The notes under the pieces: generated by a model
The model's database searches: none
What the model was told of the DNA's origin: nothing
Seen by the model: only the letters and a program-made list of their open reading frames with translations
Made by a program: the position numbers and the translations under genes
Part shown: positions 43,311-51,799 of the stretch, in pieces
How positions within the stretch are numbered: the first letter of the stretch is position 1
Layout of the letters: each line of letters opens with the position of its first letter
From: Flavobacterium sp. WC2421
Lineage (GTDB): Bacteria > Bacteroidota > Bacteroidia > Flavobacteriales > Flavobacteriaceae
Length of the DNA stretch: 64,000 nt
Assembly: GCF_040822115.1 (NCBI RefSeq)
Contig: NZ_CP162004.1
Span: 3,271,001 to 3,335,000 of the forward strand
Reading direction: 5' to 3'

Positions 43311-43865
43311 TTAATGGGATAAATTTCGTCTTTTATCTACAATCCTTTTAAATGCAGATGGAGTCAATCCTGTAACTTTTTTAAATTGACTTGATAAGTA
43401 AGCTACACTACTATAGTTTAATTTATACGAGACCTCCGTTAAGGTCAATTGATCTTCAATAATTAACTTTTTGGCTCTTTCTATTTTTTGGATAATAATG
43501 AAATTTTCTATCGAAGAATACGTGTTTTCAGAAAAAATATTAGTTAAATATCCATAACTAAAATTTAGTTTATCCGATAAATATTGAGAAATAGTTACCG
43601 CTGGTAATTTATCATTCTCATAAATCATTTCAACAATAGTATCTTTTATCCTTTGAATGAGCTGACTTTTTTCATTATTGACAATAAAAATAGAATATCG
43701 ATTTAATGAATCTTGAAGTTCAGCAAAACATTCATCCGAAACACTATCACTAATCTCAATTTCTCCTAAATCTAGCAGCTTGTGTTTTATATCTAATCGT
43801 TCTAATTGTTCTTGTAAAATTACTCTACAAGCAACGATTCCATCATATTTTATATAGAGTTTCAT
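43311..43865 (-). CDS. AraC family transcriptional regulator
   Basis: 184 residues. The C-terminal ~100 residues are the AraC double helix-turn-helix: ISQYLSDKLNFSYGYLTNIF (first HTH), KIERAKKLIIEDQLTLTEVSYKL (second), and the family signature YLSSQFKKVTGLTPSAFKR near 160-178. The N-terminal ~75 residues are a small domain of unknown fold, too short for a cupin. It is upstream of the response regulator and kinase genes (gap 24 bases) and likely in the same operon, so it may be the transcriptional output of that system (inference). Confidence 0.9.
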   Translation of the reverse strand: MKLYIKYDGIVACRVILQEQLERLDIKHKLLDLGEIEISDSVSDECFAELQDSLNRYSIFIVNNEKSQLIQRIKDTIVEMIYENDKLPAVTISQYLSDKLNFSYGYLTNIFSENTYSSIENFIIIQKIERAKKLIIEDQLTLTEVSYKLNYSSVAYLSSQFKKVTGLTPSAFKRIVDKRRNLSH

Positions 43866-44035
43866 TTAGGCTACAATTTAATTTTTTTGAACATTCAAGT
43901 GATAAATATATATTAAAAATAATAATTGGAGAAAAAAACATACTCATTAAACAAAAAATATATTTTTTTATTATTACAAATAATTGATTCTAAATTGTTT
44001 CTCCTTTATAGATGAAACAATTTAAAACGCCTTTT

Positions 44036-44629
44036 TTATCCATGAATTGTTTCGCCTTTACCATAATTCGCAATAACCGAAGCTTCAAAGTCAATCCATT
44101 CTCTCCAGCGCTTCTCTACATCAATTCCCGTACCATATTTTCGAGCATAAGTAATAAATGTAGTATAATGCCCCGCTTCACTTTCCATTAAATCTCTGTA
44201 GAATACCGATAATTCTTCATCTTGAATGTTTTCTGAAAGCACTTTAAAACGTTCACAACTTCTTGCTTCAATCATAGCGGAAAACAATAATCGTTCTACC
44301 AAACTAGAAACTCTACTACCATTTCCGCTTTTCTTCATATATAAGTACAATTCATTTACATAATCATCTTTGCGTTCACGTCCTAGCTTCAATCCTCTTT
44401 TGATAATGATGTTATGTACCATGTCAAAATGTTCAATTTCTTCTTTGGCTAAAGCCAATAAGTCCTTAACCAAATCTTGATGCTCTGAATTATTGGTAAT
44501 GATTGTTATTGCATTTGTGGCTGCTTTTTGCTCACACCAAGCATGATCTGTCAAGATTTCTTCAATATTTTTCTCCACTATATTGACCCATCTTGGATCT
44601 GTTGGCAATTGTAACCGTAATACACCCAT
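44036..44629 (-). CDS. miaE: tRNA-(ms2io6A37)-hydroxylase
   Basis: 197 residues. It has the di-iron four-helix bundle of MiaE: TDHAWCEQKAATNAITII near 27-46, LALAKEEIEHFDMVHNIII with EExxH near 62-70, RLLFSAMIEARSCERFKVL near 115-130 and MESEAGHYTTFITYARKYG with ExxH near 152-165. The enzyme hydroxylates the isopentenyl group of ms2i6A37 in tRNAs using O2. The presence of miaE implies miaA and miaB elsewhere. The flanking intergenic region is filled with GTTTAAA microsatellites. Confidence 0.92.
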   Translation of the reverse strand: MGVLRLQLPTDPRWVNIVEKNIEEILTDHAWCEQKAATNAITIITNNSEHQDLVKDLLALAKEEIEHFDMVHNIIIKRGLKLGRERKDDYVNELYLYMKKSGNGSRVSSLVERLLFSAMIEARSCERFKVLSENIQDEELSVFYRDLMESEAGHYTTFITYARKYGTGIDVEKRWREWIDFEASVIANYGKGETIHG

Positions 44630-44638
44630 TTTTCTTTT

Positions 44639-44759
44639 GTTTAAGGTTTAAAAAAATGTTTAAAGTTTAAAGTTAAGTAAATAACAAAAAAAGTTTAAAG
44701 TTTTGCAATGATTTTAGGCAATCACAAAACTTTAAACTTTAAACTTGAAACTTGAAACT
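44639..44759. repeat. GTTTAAA / AAACTTT microsatellite region with 15-base inverted repeat
   Basis: Seven-base units GTTTAAA/GTTTAAG at 44639-44675 and AAACTTT/AAACTTG at 44727-44759 face each other. The stem AAGTTTAAAGTTTTG (44691-44705) pairs with CAAAACTTTAAACTT (44725-44739). It fills the gap between miaE and glyA. A third group is at 33519-33542. Confidence 0.85.
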
Positions 44760-44765
44760 ATAAAA

Positions 44766-46040
44766 TTAAAAAACGAAGATCGCTCTTTCGCTCATCATTT
44801 CGTTCACTTCATTTGCTACTTCTTCGATGATAGCTTCATTAGTATGGTTCATTAATACTTTATCAATTAAAGCAACAATTGTTTCCATATCTTCTTCTAC
44901 TAATCCACGAGTTGTAATTGCTGGAGTACCTACACGAATTCCTGAAGTGACAAATGGTGATTTATCATCAAATGGAACCATGTTTTTATTTACTGTGATT
45001 TCTGCTTTTACTAATGCATTTTCAGCATCTTTACCAGAAATATTTTTATTTCTTAAATCGATTAACATCATGTGGTTATCCGTTCCTCCAGAAATGATAT
45101 TGTATCCTCTTTTTACAAAAGCATCTGCCATAGCATTTGCATTTTTCTTTAATTGCATTGCATAAGTAAAGAATTCATCTTGTAATGCTTCTCCAAATGC
45201 AACCGCTTTAGCAGCGATAATGTGCATTAACGGTCCTCCTTGATTTCCAGGGAAAACAGCTAAATCTAATAATGATGACATCATTCTGATTTCTCCTTTT
45301 GGTGTAGTTAATCCCATTGGGTTTTCAAAATCTTTACCCATCAAGATTAATCCTCCTCTAGGTCCACGTAATGTTTTATGTGTTGTAGTTGATACAATAT
45401 GACAATGAGGAATTGGGTCATTCAACAATCCTTTAGCGATAAGACCTGCAGGATGAGAGATATCAGCAAATAGAATTGCTCCTACACTATCAGCAATTAC
45501 TCTAAAACGCTCAAAATCCATATCACGTGAATAAGCCGAAGCTCCTGCGATAATTAATTTTGGTTGCTCTTTAGTAGCAATTTCTTGAATTTTATCATAA
45601 TCTAAACGTCCTGTCTCAGCATCCACTCCGTAAAATACAGGAGAATATAAACGTCCTGAGAAGTTTACTGGTGATCCATGAGTTAAATGCCCACCATGCG
45701 ATAAGTCAAAACCTAAGATTTTGTCACCAGGCTTCAAACAAGCATGATAAACCGCAGTATTTGCTTGTGAACCAGAGTGTGGTTGTACATTTGCATAAAC
45801 GGCTCCAAACAATTCTTTAGCTCTATCAATAGCGATTTGTTCAATTACATCTACTACTTCACAACCACCGTAATATCTTTTACCAGGATAACCCTCAGCA
45901 TATTTATTAGTTAATACAGATCCAGCTGCTTCCATTACTTCGTCACTTACAAAGTTCTCTGAGGCAATAAGTTCTAATCCGTGTATTTGTCTTTCTTGTT
46001 CTTCTAGAATAAGGTCAAAAATTTGTTCGTCGCGTTGCAT
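44766..46040 (-). CDS. glyA: Serine hydroxymethyltransferase
   Basis: 424 residues from ATG at 46040 ([17 protein letters not shown]). A longer frame begins at 46076, but a -7 box at 46066-46073 puts the transcript start near 46061, so that start is excluded. Landmarks: [20 protein letters not shown] near 24, [19 protein letters not shown] near 50, the PLP lysine in [16 protein letters not shown] near 227, and [17 protein letters not shown] near 358. The enzyme interconverts serine and glycine with tetrahydrofolate and supplies one-carbon units. Confidence 0.97.
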   Translation of the reverse strand: MQRDEQIFDLILEEQERQIHGLELIASENFVSDEVMEAAGSVLTNKYAEGYPGKRYYGGCEVVDVIEQIAIDRAKELFGAVYANVQPHSGSQANTAVYHACLKPGDKILGFDLSHGGHLTHGSPVNFSGRLYSPVFYGVDAETGRLDYDKIQEIATKEQPKLIIAGASAYSRDMDFERFRVIADSVGAILFADISHPAGLIAKGLLNDPIPHCHIVSTTTHKTLRGPRGGLILMGKDFENPMGLTTPKGEIRMMSSLLDLAVFPGNQGGPLMHIIAAKAVAFGEALQDEFFTYAMQLKKNANAMADAFVKRGYNIISGGTDNHMMLIDLRNKNISGKDAENALVKAEITVNKNMVPFDDKSPFVTSGIRVGTPAITTRGLVEEDMETIVALIDKVLMNHTNEAIIEEVANEVNEMMSERAIFVF

Positions 46041-46065
46041 TTCTTTGATTTTAGTTAATTTGAAG

Positions 46066-46073
46066 CAAAAATA
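46066..46073 (-). promoter_or_regulatory. -7 element of glyA
   Basis: TATTTTTG on the minus strand, of the form TAnnTTTG, 26 bases before the glyA ATG. No convincing -33 is visible. Confidence 0.5.
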
Positions 46074-46083
46074 CAAAAAAACG

Positions 46084-46114
46084 TTTGCTAAACTGCTAGA
46101 TTATGATATATTTG
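46084..46114 (+). promoter_or_regulatory. Promoter of fahA
   Basis: TTTG at 46084-46087, a 19-base spacer and TATATTTG at 46107-46114: a full Bacteroidota consensus, with a 33-base leader to the ATG at 46148. Confidence 0.75.
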
Positions 46115-46147
46115 AACTATAATTTTCAACAAAACAATTAACATATT

Positions 46148-47431
46148 ATGCCGATATCAGCCAACGATACTAACAGAAAATCATGGATTGAAGTCCCTGA
46201 AAATAGTGACTTTCCTCTTCAGAATATTCCTTTTGGAGTTTTTCTTACCAAAGAAAATGTTGTTACAGTAGGAACTCGAATAGGTGATCATGCAATTGAC
46301 TTAGGTGCTTTACAACAACTAAATTACTTTGCAGGTATTGAATTAACTGATGATATGTTCATGCAAGACACGTTGAACGACTTTATCTCTGATGGTAAAA
46401 AAACATGGAGATTGGTTCGTAATCGTATTGCTGACATTTTTGACAGCACAAATCCAAAACTACGAGACGACCAAAAACATAGAGACATTGTAATTTTTAA
46501 TATAGCCGATGTAGAAATGCAATTACCAGTTCTTATTGGTGACTATACTGACTTCTATTCTAGCAAAGAACACGCAACAAATGTAGGAAAAATGTTTCGC
46601 GATCCTGAAAATGCTTTATTACCAAACTGGCTTCATATACCTGTAGGATACCATGGTAGAAGTTCTACTATTGTACCTTCCGGGATTCCTGTTCACAGAC
46701 CTATGGGACAAACATTACCAGCTGGTGAAACCACTCCTGTATTTGGTCCTTCTCGTTTAATTGATTTTGAATTGGAAACTGCCTTCATCACTACTGATGC
46801 AAATATAATGGGAGAAATTATTCCTATCAACGAAGCCGAAGACTATATCTTCGGAATGGTTTTATTAAATGATTGGAGTGCCCGTGACATTCAAAAATGG
46901 GAATACGTACCGTTAGGTCCTTTCTTAGCAAAGAACTTTGCTTCGTCAATATCACCTTGGATTGTAACTATGGATGCATTAGAACCATTTAGAGTTCCTG
47001 GACCAAAACAAAATCCAAGTCCGCTACCCTATCTACTACAAAAAGGAAAACACTCTTTTGATATCAATTTACAAGTAGCTATTCAACCTGAAAATGCTGA
47101 ACCAACAGTTGTGAGTAACTCTAACTTTAAATACATGTATTGGACTATGAACCAACAATTAGCGCATCATACTTCAAACGGTTGTCGCGTTAATTCTGGT
47201 GATATGATGGGGTCAGGAACTATTTCTGGACCTACTCCAGATAGTTACGGCTCTATGCTTGAATTGACTTGGGGAGGTAAAAATCCTATCACGTTAAATG
47301 ATGGTACGGAGCGTAAATTCATCAATGACAACGATACAGTAATCATGAAAGGATTCTGTAAAAACGGACAAGTACGTATTGGTTTTGGAGAAGTTTCTTC
47401 AAAATTATTACCGCCGTTTGTACGAAAATAA
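46148..47431 (+). CDS. fahA: Fumarylacetoacetase
   Basis: 427 residues, full length for the eukaryote-type FAH. The N-terminal SH3-like domain (1-~115) contains NIPFGVFLTKE and TRIGDHAIDLGALQQL. The catalytic barrel has DYTDFYSSKEHATNVGKMF near 135 with metal ligands, GRSSTIVPSGIPVHRP near 175, DFELETAFITTDANIMGE near 205, DWSARDIQKWEYVPLGPFL near 240 and MMGSGTISGPTPDSYGSML near 358. It hydrolyses fumarylacetoacetate to fumarate and acetoacetate, the last step of tyrosine degradation. It has its own consensus promoter and a strong terminator. Confidence 0.96.
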   Translation: MPISANDTNRKSWIEVPENSDFPLQNIPFGVFLTKENVVTVGTRIGDHAIDLGALQQLNYFAGIELTDDMFMQDTLNDFISDGKKTWRLVRNRIADIFDSTNPKLRDDQKHRDIVIFNIADVEMQLPVLIGDYTDFYSSKEHATNVGKMFRDPENALLPNWLHIPVGYHGRSSTIVPSGIPVHRPMGQTLPAGETTPVFGPSRLIDFELETAFITTDANIMGEIIPINEAEDYIFGMVLLNDWSARDIQKWEYVPLGPFLAKNFASSISPWIVTMDALEPFRVPGPKQNPSPLPYLLQKGKHSFDINLQVAIQPENAEPTVVSNSNFKYMYWTMNQQLAHHTSNGCRVNSGDMMGSGTISGPTPDSYGSMLELTWGGKNPITLNDGTERKFINDNDTVIMKGFCKNGQVRIGFGEVSSKLLPPFVRK

Positions 47432-47449
47432 AAAAACATAAAAGTATAA

Positions 47450-47487
47450 AAAAGGCCCGTTTCAATTGAAACGGGCCTTTTTTTATA
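47450..47487. terminator. Bidirectional terminator between fahA and the transaldolase gene
   Basis: Perfect palindrome with stem AAAGGCCCGTTTC / GAAACGGGCCTTT around AATT, flanked by A and T runs. Serves both convergent genes. Confidence 0.93.
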
Positions 47488-47498
47488 AGTAAAAAATA

Positions 47499-48155
47499 TT
47501 ATTTATTTCCTTTTTCAAAATCAGCGACGAATTGTGCCAATCCAATATCAGTTAATGGGTGTTTCAACAATCCGTAAATAGCCGAAAGTGGTCCAGTCAT
47601 AACATCAGCACCAATTTTCGCACAGTTTACAATATGCATCGTGTGACGTACAGAAGCTGCAAGAATTTGAGTTTCATAACCGTAGTTATCATAAATCAAT
47701 CTGATTTCTTCAATCAAAGCCAATCCATCTGTAGAAACATCATCTAAACGACCAATAAATGGAGAAACATAAGTAGCTCCCGCCTTAGCAGCTAATAATG
47801 CTTGACCCGCTGAGAATACTAAAGTTACATTCGTTTTAATTCCTTTATCTGAGAAGTATTTTGCCGCCATAACTCCTTCTTTAGTCATAGGTAATTTTAC
47901 CACAATTTGCTCATGCAAATCAGCTAATTCCTCCCCTTCTTTAACCATTCCATCATAATCAAGCGCATTTACTTCAGCACTTACATCACCGTCAACAAGA
48001 TTACAAATGTCAACATAATGCTTCATAATGTTGTTTTTTCCAGTAATTCCTTCCTTAGCCATCAATGATGGATTAGTCGTAACTCCGTCCAAAACCCCTA
48101 ATGCTTGCGCTTCCTTAATTTGAGCTAAATTAGCCGTGTCAATAAAAAACTTCAT
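47499..48155 (-). CDS. Transaldolase, fructose-6-phosphate aldolase type
   Basis: 218 residues, the short single-domain form. [20 protein letters not shown] opens the barrel; [14 protein letters not shown] near 25, the Schiff-base lysine in [14 protein letters not shown] near 87, [20 protein letters not shown] near 112 and [13 protein letters not shown] near 133, and [20 protein letters not shown] near 168 complete the active site. Members act as transaldolase (pentose phosphate pathway) or fructose-6-phosphate aldolase; sequence inspection does not separate these, although most short forms are transaldolases. Confidence 0.92.
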   Translation of the reverse strand: MKFFIDTANLAQIKEAQALGVLDGVTTNPSLMAKEGITGKNNIMKHYVDICNLVDGDVSAEVNALDYDGMVKEGEELADLHEQIVVKLPMTKEGVMAAKYFSDKGIKTNVTLVFSAGQALLAAKAGATYVSPFIGRLDDVSTDGLALIEEIRLIYDNYGYETQILAASVRHTMHIVNCAKIGADVMTGPLSAIYGLLKHPLTDIGLAQFVADFEKGNK

Positions 48156-48187
48156 ACTATTTCTATATTAAATTGTGTGTTCCTTTT

Positions 48188-48272
48188 TTTGGGCGTGACC
48201 ACAAGGGTCAGGCTCTACGTTACAATCTCCCTAAAAAACGGGAGGATTTTCACTGCGATCCTTCACGCAATT
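48188..48272 (+). repeat. Structured intergenic repeat, copy 2
   Basis: It starts TTTGGGCGTGACCACAAGGG and ends GATCCTTCACGCAATT. Two hairpins (TGACC/GGTCA and CTCCC/GGGAG) occupy the same places as the hairpins of copy 1 at 36304-36398. It lies between the transaldolase and SDR genes. Confidence 0.7.
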
Positions 48273-48299
48273 GCAAAATCAATAAAATCCGGTGCAAAA

Positions 48300-49103
48300 T
48301 TACAACTTATAATGATTCATTAGCATTTTTTCATACATTTTATCCGGAAGTATTCGTTTCAATACAATCGAAAACTTTTGCATAAAAGCCCCTACTTTAT
48401 AATGAATTTTAGGATCTTTTGTTTGAATAATAGCATAAACCGCTTCAGCCATTTCATTAGGATTACTGCCACTGTCCACATGTTCATCCATCGTTTTTAG
48501 CGTATTCCCATAAGGAACTTCATAAGCCGATCCTGGAATTACAGGAGCGTGGTACCGTCCCGAAGCAATATTAGTAGCAAAATCTCCAGGTGCAACATTA
48601 GTAATATGAATCCCAAAAGATTTCACCTCCATACGCAAAGACTCCGTAATTAATTCAAGTGCGCCCTTTGAAGCCGAGTACATCGAGCGGTACGGCAAAC
48701 CCATATAAGCCGCTATGGAAGTGATATTTATTATTAAACCTGATTTTTGTTCCCGCATTTGTGGTAATACCGCTTGCATCACTGCAATAGGACCAAAGAA
48801 ATTAGTGTCAAAATGATTCTTCATTTCCACAGTTGGAATTTCTTCTAGTGGACCTGTTATCCCAACACCAGCGTTATTAATAACAATGTCTAATCGTCCT
48901 GAAGTAGCAATAATCTTGGCTACAGCCGATTGAATAGATGCTGTATCTCTAACATCTAATGCAACAAGTGGAAAAACCGAATTCAAAACCCGCTCTGGAT
49001 TCCTACTCGTTCCATAAACAACAAACCCTTTTTGATGTAAAAACTCCCCAATAGATTTCCCTATTCCTGAGGAACCTCCTGTAACTAAAACTACTTTACT
49101 CAT
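48300..49103 (-). CDS. SDR family oxidoreductase
   Basis: 267 residues, classical short-chain dehydrogenase. Cofactor loop VTGGSSGIGKSIGEFL at ~7-22, DVRDTASIQSAV near 53, INNAGVGITGPLEE near 82, catalytic Ser in INITSIAAYMGLP near 133 and YxxxK in YRSMYSASKGALELITESL near 148. YGTSRNPERV near 33 suggests NADP preference through Arg. The substrate is unknown. The C-terminus is basic. A monocistronic minus-strand gene ending close to the intergenic repeat. Confidence 0.9.
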   Translation of the reverse strand: MSKVVLVTGGSSGIGKSIGEFLHQKGFVVYGTSRNPERVLNSVFPLVALDVRDTASIQSAVAKIIATSGRLDIVINNAGVGITGPLEEIPTVEMKNHFDTNFFGPIAVMQAVLPQMREQKSGLIINITSIAAYMGLPYRSMYSASKGALELITESLRMEVKSFGIHITNVAPGDFATNIASGRYHAPVIPGSAYEVPYGNTLKTMDEHVDSGSNPNEMAEAVYAIIQTKDPKIHYKVGAFMQKFSIVLKRILPDKMYEKMLMNHYKL

Positions 49104-49207
49104 AATTGATTGTTGTTTAACTGTATTTTAGAATAGACCAAAAATAAAAAAATCCTCCATAAGGAAGACTACTATTCTATATATTTTGAAAATATTTCAA
49201 AATTGGC

Positions 49208-49240
49208 AAAAAAAAATCTGAAACAAGTTCAGATTAAAAA
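49208..49240 (-). terminator. Terminator of the SRP RNA gene
   Basis: On the minus strand AATCTGAA / TTCAGATT with a five-base loop and a run of nine T follow the RNA by 9 bases. Confidence 0.85.
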
Positions 49241-49245
49241 AAAAT

Positions 49246-49338
49246 GGCAAGCGACCTACATCGCACCGCTCAACCACGTACCCTTGCTATGTTCCCATCC
49301 TGGGGGAGTCTGCAGGAGCTGGTCGTGTAGGACTTGCC
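49246..49338 (-). ncRNA. ffs: Signal recognition particle RNA (small bacterial type)
   Basis: A 93-base RNA whose ends pair (GGCAAG / CTTGCC, then TCCTACA / TGTAGG). The apical domain IV is diagnostic: AGG-ATG-GGAA-CAT-AGCA, that is a GGAA tetraloop at 49292-49295 closed by three pairs, with the conserved AGG and AGCA internal-loop strands that bind Ffh. It has no Alu domain, as in 4.5S RNA. It has its own promoter and terminator. It binds Ffh to target membrane proteins to the Sec translocon. Confidence 0.94.
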
Positions 49339-49342
49339 GGTG

Positions 49343-49372
49343 CAAATATACAATCTTTTTATATTTTTGCAA
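49343..49372 (-). promoter_or_regulatory. Promoter of the SRP RNA
   Basis: Minus strand TTG (49370-49372), 19-base spacer, TATATTTG (49343-49350); the RNA starts five bases later. It serves as a local yardstick for the distance from -7 box to transcript start. Confidence 0.85.
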
Positions 49373-49426
49373 GCGCTTTGTGCTCTTAAAATAACATTGT
49401 ATATTGGTCTATTCAAAATTTAAACC

Positions 49427-50482
49427 ATGAAAAAATATAACTTACTATCTATCATTTTATTAGGAATGACACTTTCTAATTGTGGAGATACAAAAAAAGG
49501 AGAAAATACTTTATTTACCTTCGATATTACCAATTTTAAAGAAAAATATACACAACAAGACCAACTTAATTTAGCAATAACCAACTCCAATTCGAAAACT
49601 ATTGACAGCATTGTATATTATGTAAATGATGTAAAAGTGGGTTCAAAAAAAGGAGGAGATCCGATTTTATTTGAACTAAAAGATCAAAAACTAGGGTACC
49701 AAAACCTCAAAGCATTAGTATATTATGGCGGAGAAAATGCTGAAGCCACTTCTAGAGTTGAACTCGTGTCCAATGTAAAACCAAAACTTTTGAATTACAA
49801 AATCGTGAATAAATACCCACACGATACAATGTCTTTTACGGAAGGTCTAGAATTTCATGGAGACACGCTATATGAAAGTACTGGTAATCCCGAAGGTAGA
49901 AAATCATACCTTAGAAAATACGATTATAAAACAGGAAAAGTATATAATCAAATAGATTTAGATCAAAAGTATTTTGGTGAAGGAGTTACTATATTAAACG
50001 ATAAGATATACCAATTAACATGGCAATCAAAAGTAGGATTTATCTATGATTTAAAGACGTTTAAAAAAATCAAGACGTTTAATTTTGACAAGGAAATTGA
50101 AGGTTGGGGAATGACAAATGACGGTAAATACATTTACCAAACTGATAAAACAGAGAAAATTTGGAAGATGGATCCTGAAAACCAAAAAATGATAGATTAT
50201 ATCAATGTTTATTCTGGAGATTCTAAAATTAAATCCATCAATGAATTGGAATGGATTAATGGTAAAATCTATACTAATGTATGGCAAAAAGACGCCATTG
50301 CAGTTGTGAATCCAACATCTGGAGCAGTAGAAGGAATTTTAGATATGTCTGGCTTGAAAAAATTTATTAAAAATGCTGATGCAGATGTTTTAAACGGAAT
50401 TGCTTACAATCCAAAAACCAAAACCATTTTTGTAACTGGAAAAAACTGGGATACGCTTTTTGAAATAACGGTTTCTGAATAA
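49427..50482 (+). CDS. Glutaminyl-peptide cyclotransferase (lipoprotein)
   Basis: 351 residues. Lipoprotein signal with lipobox SNC near 17-19. Residues ~25-110 are an Ig-like extension; the C-terminal ~240 form a five-bladed propeller of the plant-type (clan 'GCT') glutamine cyclotransferase: PHDTMSFTEGLEFHGDTLYE near 128, STGNPEGRKSYLRKYDYKTG, FGEGVTILNDKIYQLTWQ near 184, EGWGMTNDGKYIYQTD near 224 and NELEWINGKIYTNVWQKD near 268. It turns N-terminal Gln into pyroglutamate and would act on exported proteins. It lies 6 bases before hutI. Confidence 0.9.
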   Translation: MKKYNLLSIILLGMTLSNCGDTKKGENTLFTFDITNFKEKYTQQDQLNLAITNSNSKTIDSIVYYVNDVKVGSKKGGDPILFELKDQKLGYQNLKALVYYGGENAEATSRVELVSNVKPKLLNYKIVNKYPHDTMSFTEGLEFHGDTLYESTGNPEGRKSYLRKYDYKTGKVYNQIDLDQKYFGEGVTILNDKIYQLTWQSKVGFIYDLKTFKKIKTFNFDKEIEGWGMTNDGKYIYQTDKTEKIWKMDPENQKMIDYINVYSGDSKIKSINELEWINGKIYTNVWQKDAIAVVNPTSGAVEGILDMSGLKKFIKNADADVLNGIAYNPKTKTIFVTGKNWDTLFEITVSE

Positions 50483-50488
50483 TTTTAA

Positions 50489-51727
50489 ATGACAACACTA
50501 CTTATCAATATTAAGGAATTACTCCAAGTACGGGAAACTTCGGTCGCTAAAGTTTCAGGTGCCGAAATGGGAATGCTTCCAACTATTAAAAATGCCTTTT
50601 TAGTAATCAAAGATAATTTGATTGCCGATTTTGGTTCGATGGAGAATCTTCCTAAACTAATAGCTGACAAAACCATTGATGCAACTGGAAAAATGGTTTT
50701 ACCTACTTGGTGTGACAGTCATACTCATATTGTATATGCGGGGAATCGAGAGCAAGAATTTGTGGATCGCATCAATGGACTTACTTATGAAGAAATTGCC
50801 AATCGTGGTGGTGGAATATTAAATTCAGCTCAAAAGCTAAATGCAACCACCGAAGAAGAAATATACAACCAATCCAAAGAACGGCTGGAAGAAGTCATGC
50901 GTTTAGGAACGGGCGCTGTTGAAATCAAATCGGGTTACGGACTTACAGTTGAAGGGGAATTGAAAATGCTGCGAGTAATCAAGCGTTTGTCGCAAAACTA
51001 TCCTATAGCTATAAAAGCAACCTTTCTTGGTGCTCATGCCTTTCCTTTAGAATACAAAGAAAATCATCAAGGATATATTGATTTATTAGTCAACGAAATC
51101 CTTCCTGAAATTGCACAAAATAAACTCGCAGATTATATTGACGTCTTCTGTGAAACAGGTTATTTTACTGTTGCGGAAACGGAGCAAATTATGGCAGCGG
51201 GAATTCGCTTTGGCTTAAAGCCAAAAATTCATGTCAATCAATTCAACTCCATTGGAGGAGTTCAAGCAGGAATAAAACACAATGCGCTATCTGTAGATCA
51301 TCTCGAAGTAATGAAGTCAGAAGATATCGAAGCTTTGAAAAATACTGAAACAATGCCAGTTGCTTTGCCATCTTGTTCCTATTTCTTGAGCATTCCATAT
51401 ACTCCAGCACGTGAAATGATAGCTGCAGGATTGCCATTAGCACTAGCTACAGATTACAATCCAGGCTCTACACCATCTGGAAATATGAATTTTGTAGTTG
51501 CAACTGCTTGTATCAAAATGAAAATGACACCTGAAGAAGCAATAAACGCCGCTACAATAAATGGAGCTTATGCTATGGGAGTTTCAGAAACTCATGGTAG
51601 TATAACGATTGGTAAAAAAGCAAATCTTATTCTTACCAGACCTATCCCCTCTTATTATCAACTGCCTTATGCATTTGGCAGTAATTTAATTGAGACTGTT
51701 TTTATTGAAGGAAACGGTATTGAATGA
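50489..51727 (+). CDS. hutI: Imidazolonepropionase
   Basis: 412 residues, full length. Amidohydrolase metal motif DSHTHIVYAGNREQEF near 75. GGGILNSAQKLNATTEEE near 108, EIKSGYGLTVEGELKML near 150, LGAHAFPLEYKEN near 185, HVNQFNSIGG near 250, SVDHLEVM near 270 and ALATDYNPGSTPSGNMNF near 325 match HutI. The enzyme hydrolyses imidazolonepropionate to formiminoglutamate in histidine degradation. Other hut genes are not in the window. Six bases after the glutaminyl cyclase gene, so probably one transcript. Confidence 0.95.
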   Translation: MTTLLINIKELLQVRETSVAKVSGAEMGMLPTIKNAFLVIKDNLIADFGSMENLPKLIADKTIDATGKMVLPTWCDSHTHIVYAGNREQEFVDRINGLTYEEIANRGGGILNSAQKLNATTEEEIYNQSKERLEEVMRLGTGAVEIKSGYGLTVEGELKMLRVIKRLSQNYPIAIKATFLGAHAFPLEYKENHQGYIDLLVNEILPEIAQNKLADYIDVFCETGYFTVAETEQIMAAGIRFGLKPKIHVNQFNSIGGVQAGIKHNALSVDHLEVMKSEDIEALKNTETMPVALPSCSYFLSIPYTPAREMIAAGLPLALATDYNPGSTPSGNMNFVVATACIKMKMTPEEAINAATINGAYAMGVSETHGSITIGKKANLILTRPIPSYYQLPYAFGSNLIETVFIEGNGIE

Positions 51728-51799
51728 TAAAAGAAACTACCTCTAAAGTTGTTTTTGAGACTGCTACTTTTTATATCTTTATCACTAAATTATTTTTTA

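Noticed and set aside
44766..46076. Longer glyA start at 46076
   Set aside because: The start lies upstream of the -7 box at 46066-46073, so it would not be in the mRNA; the extra residues also do not match the family.
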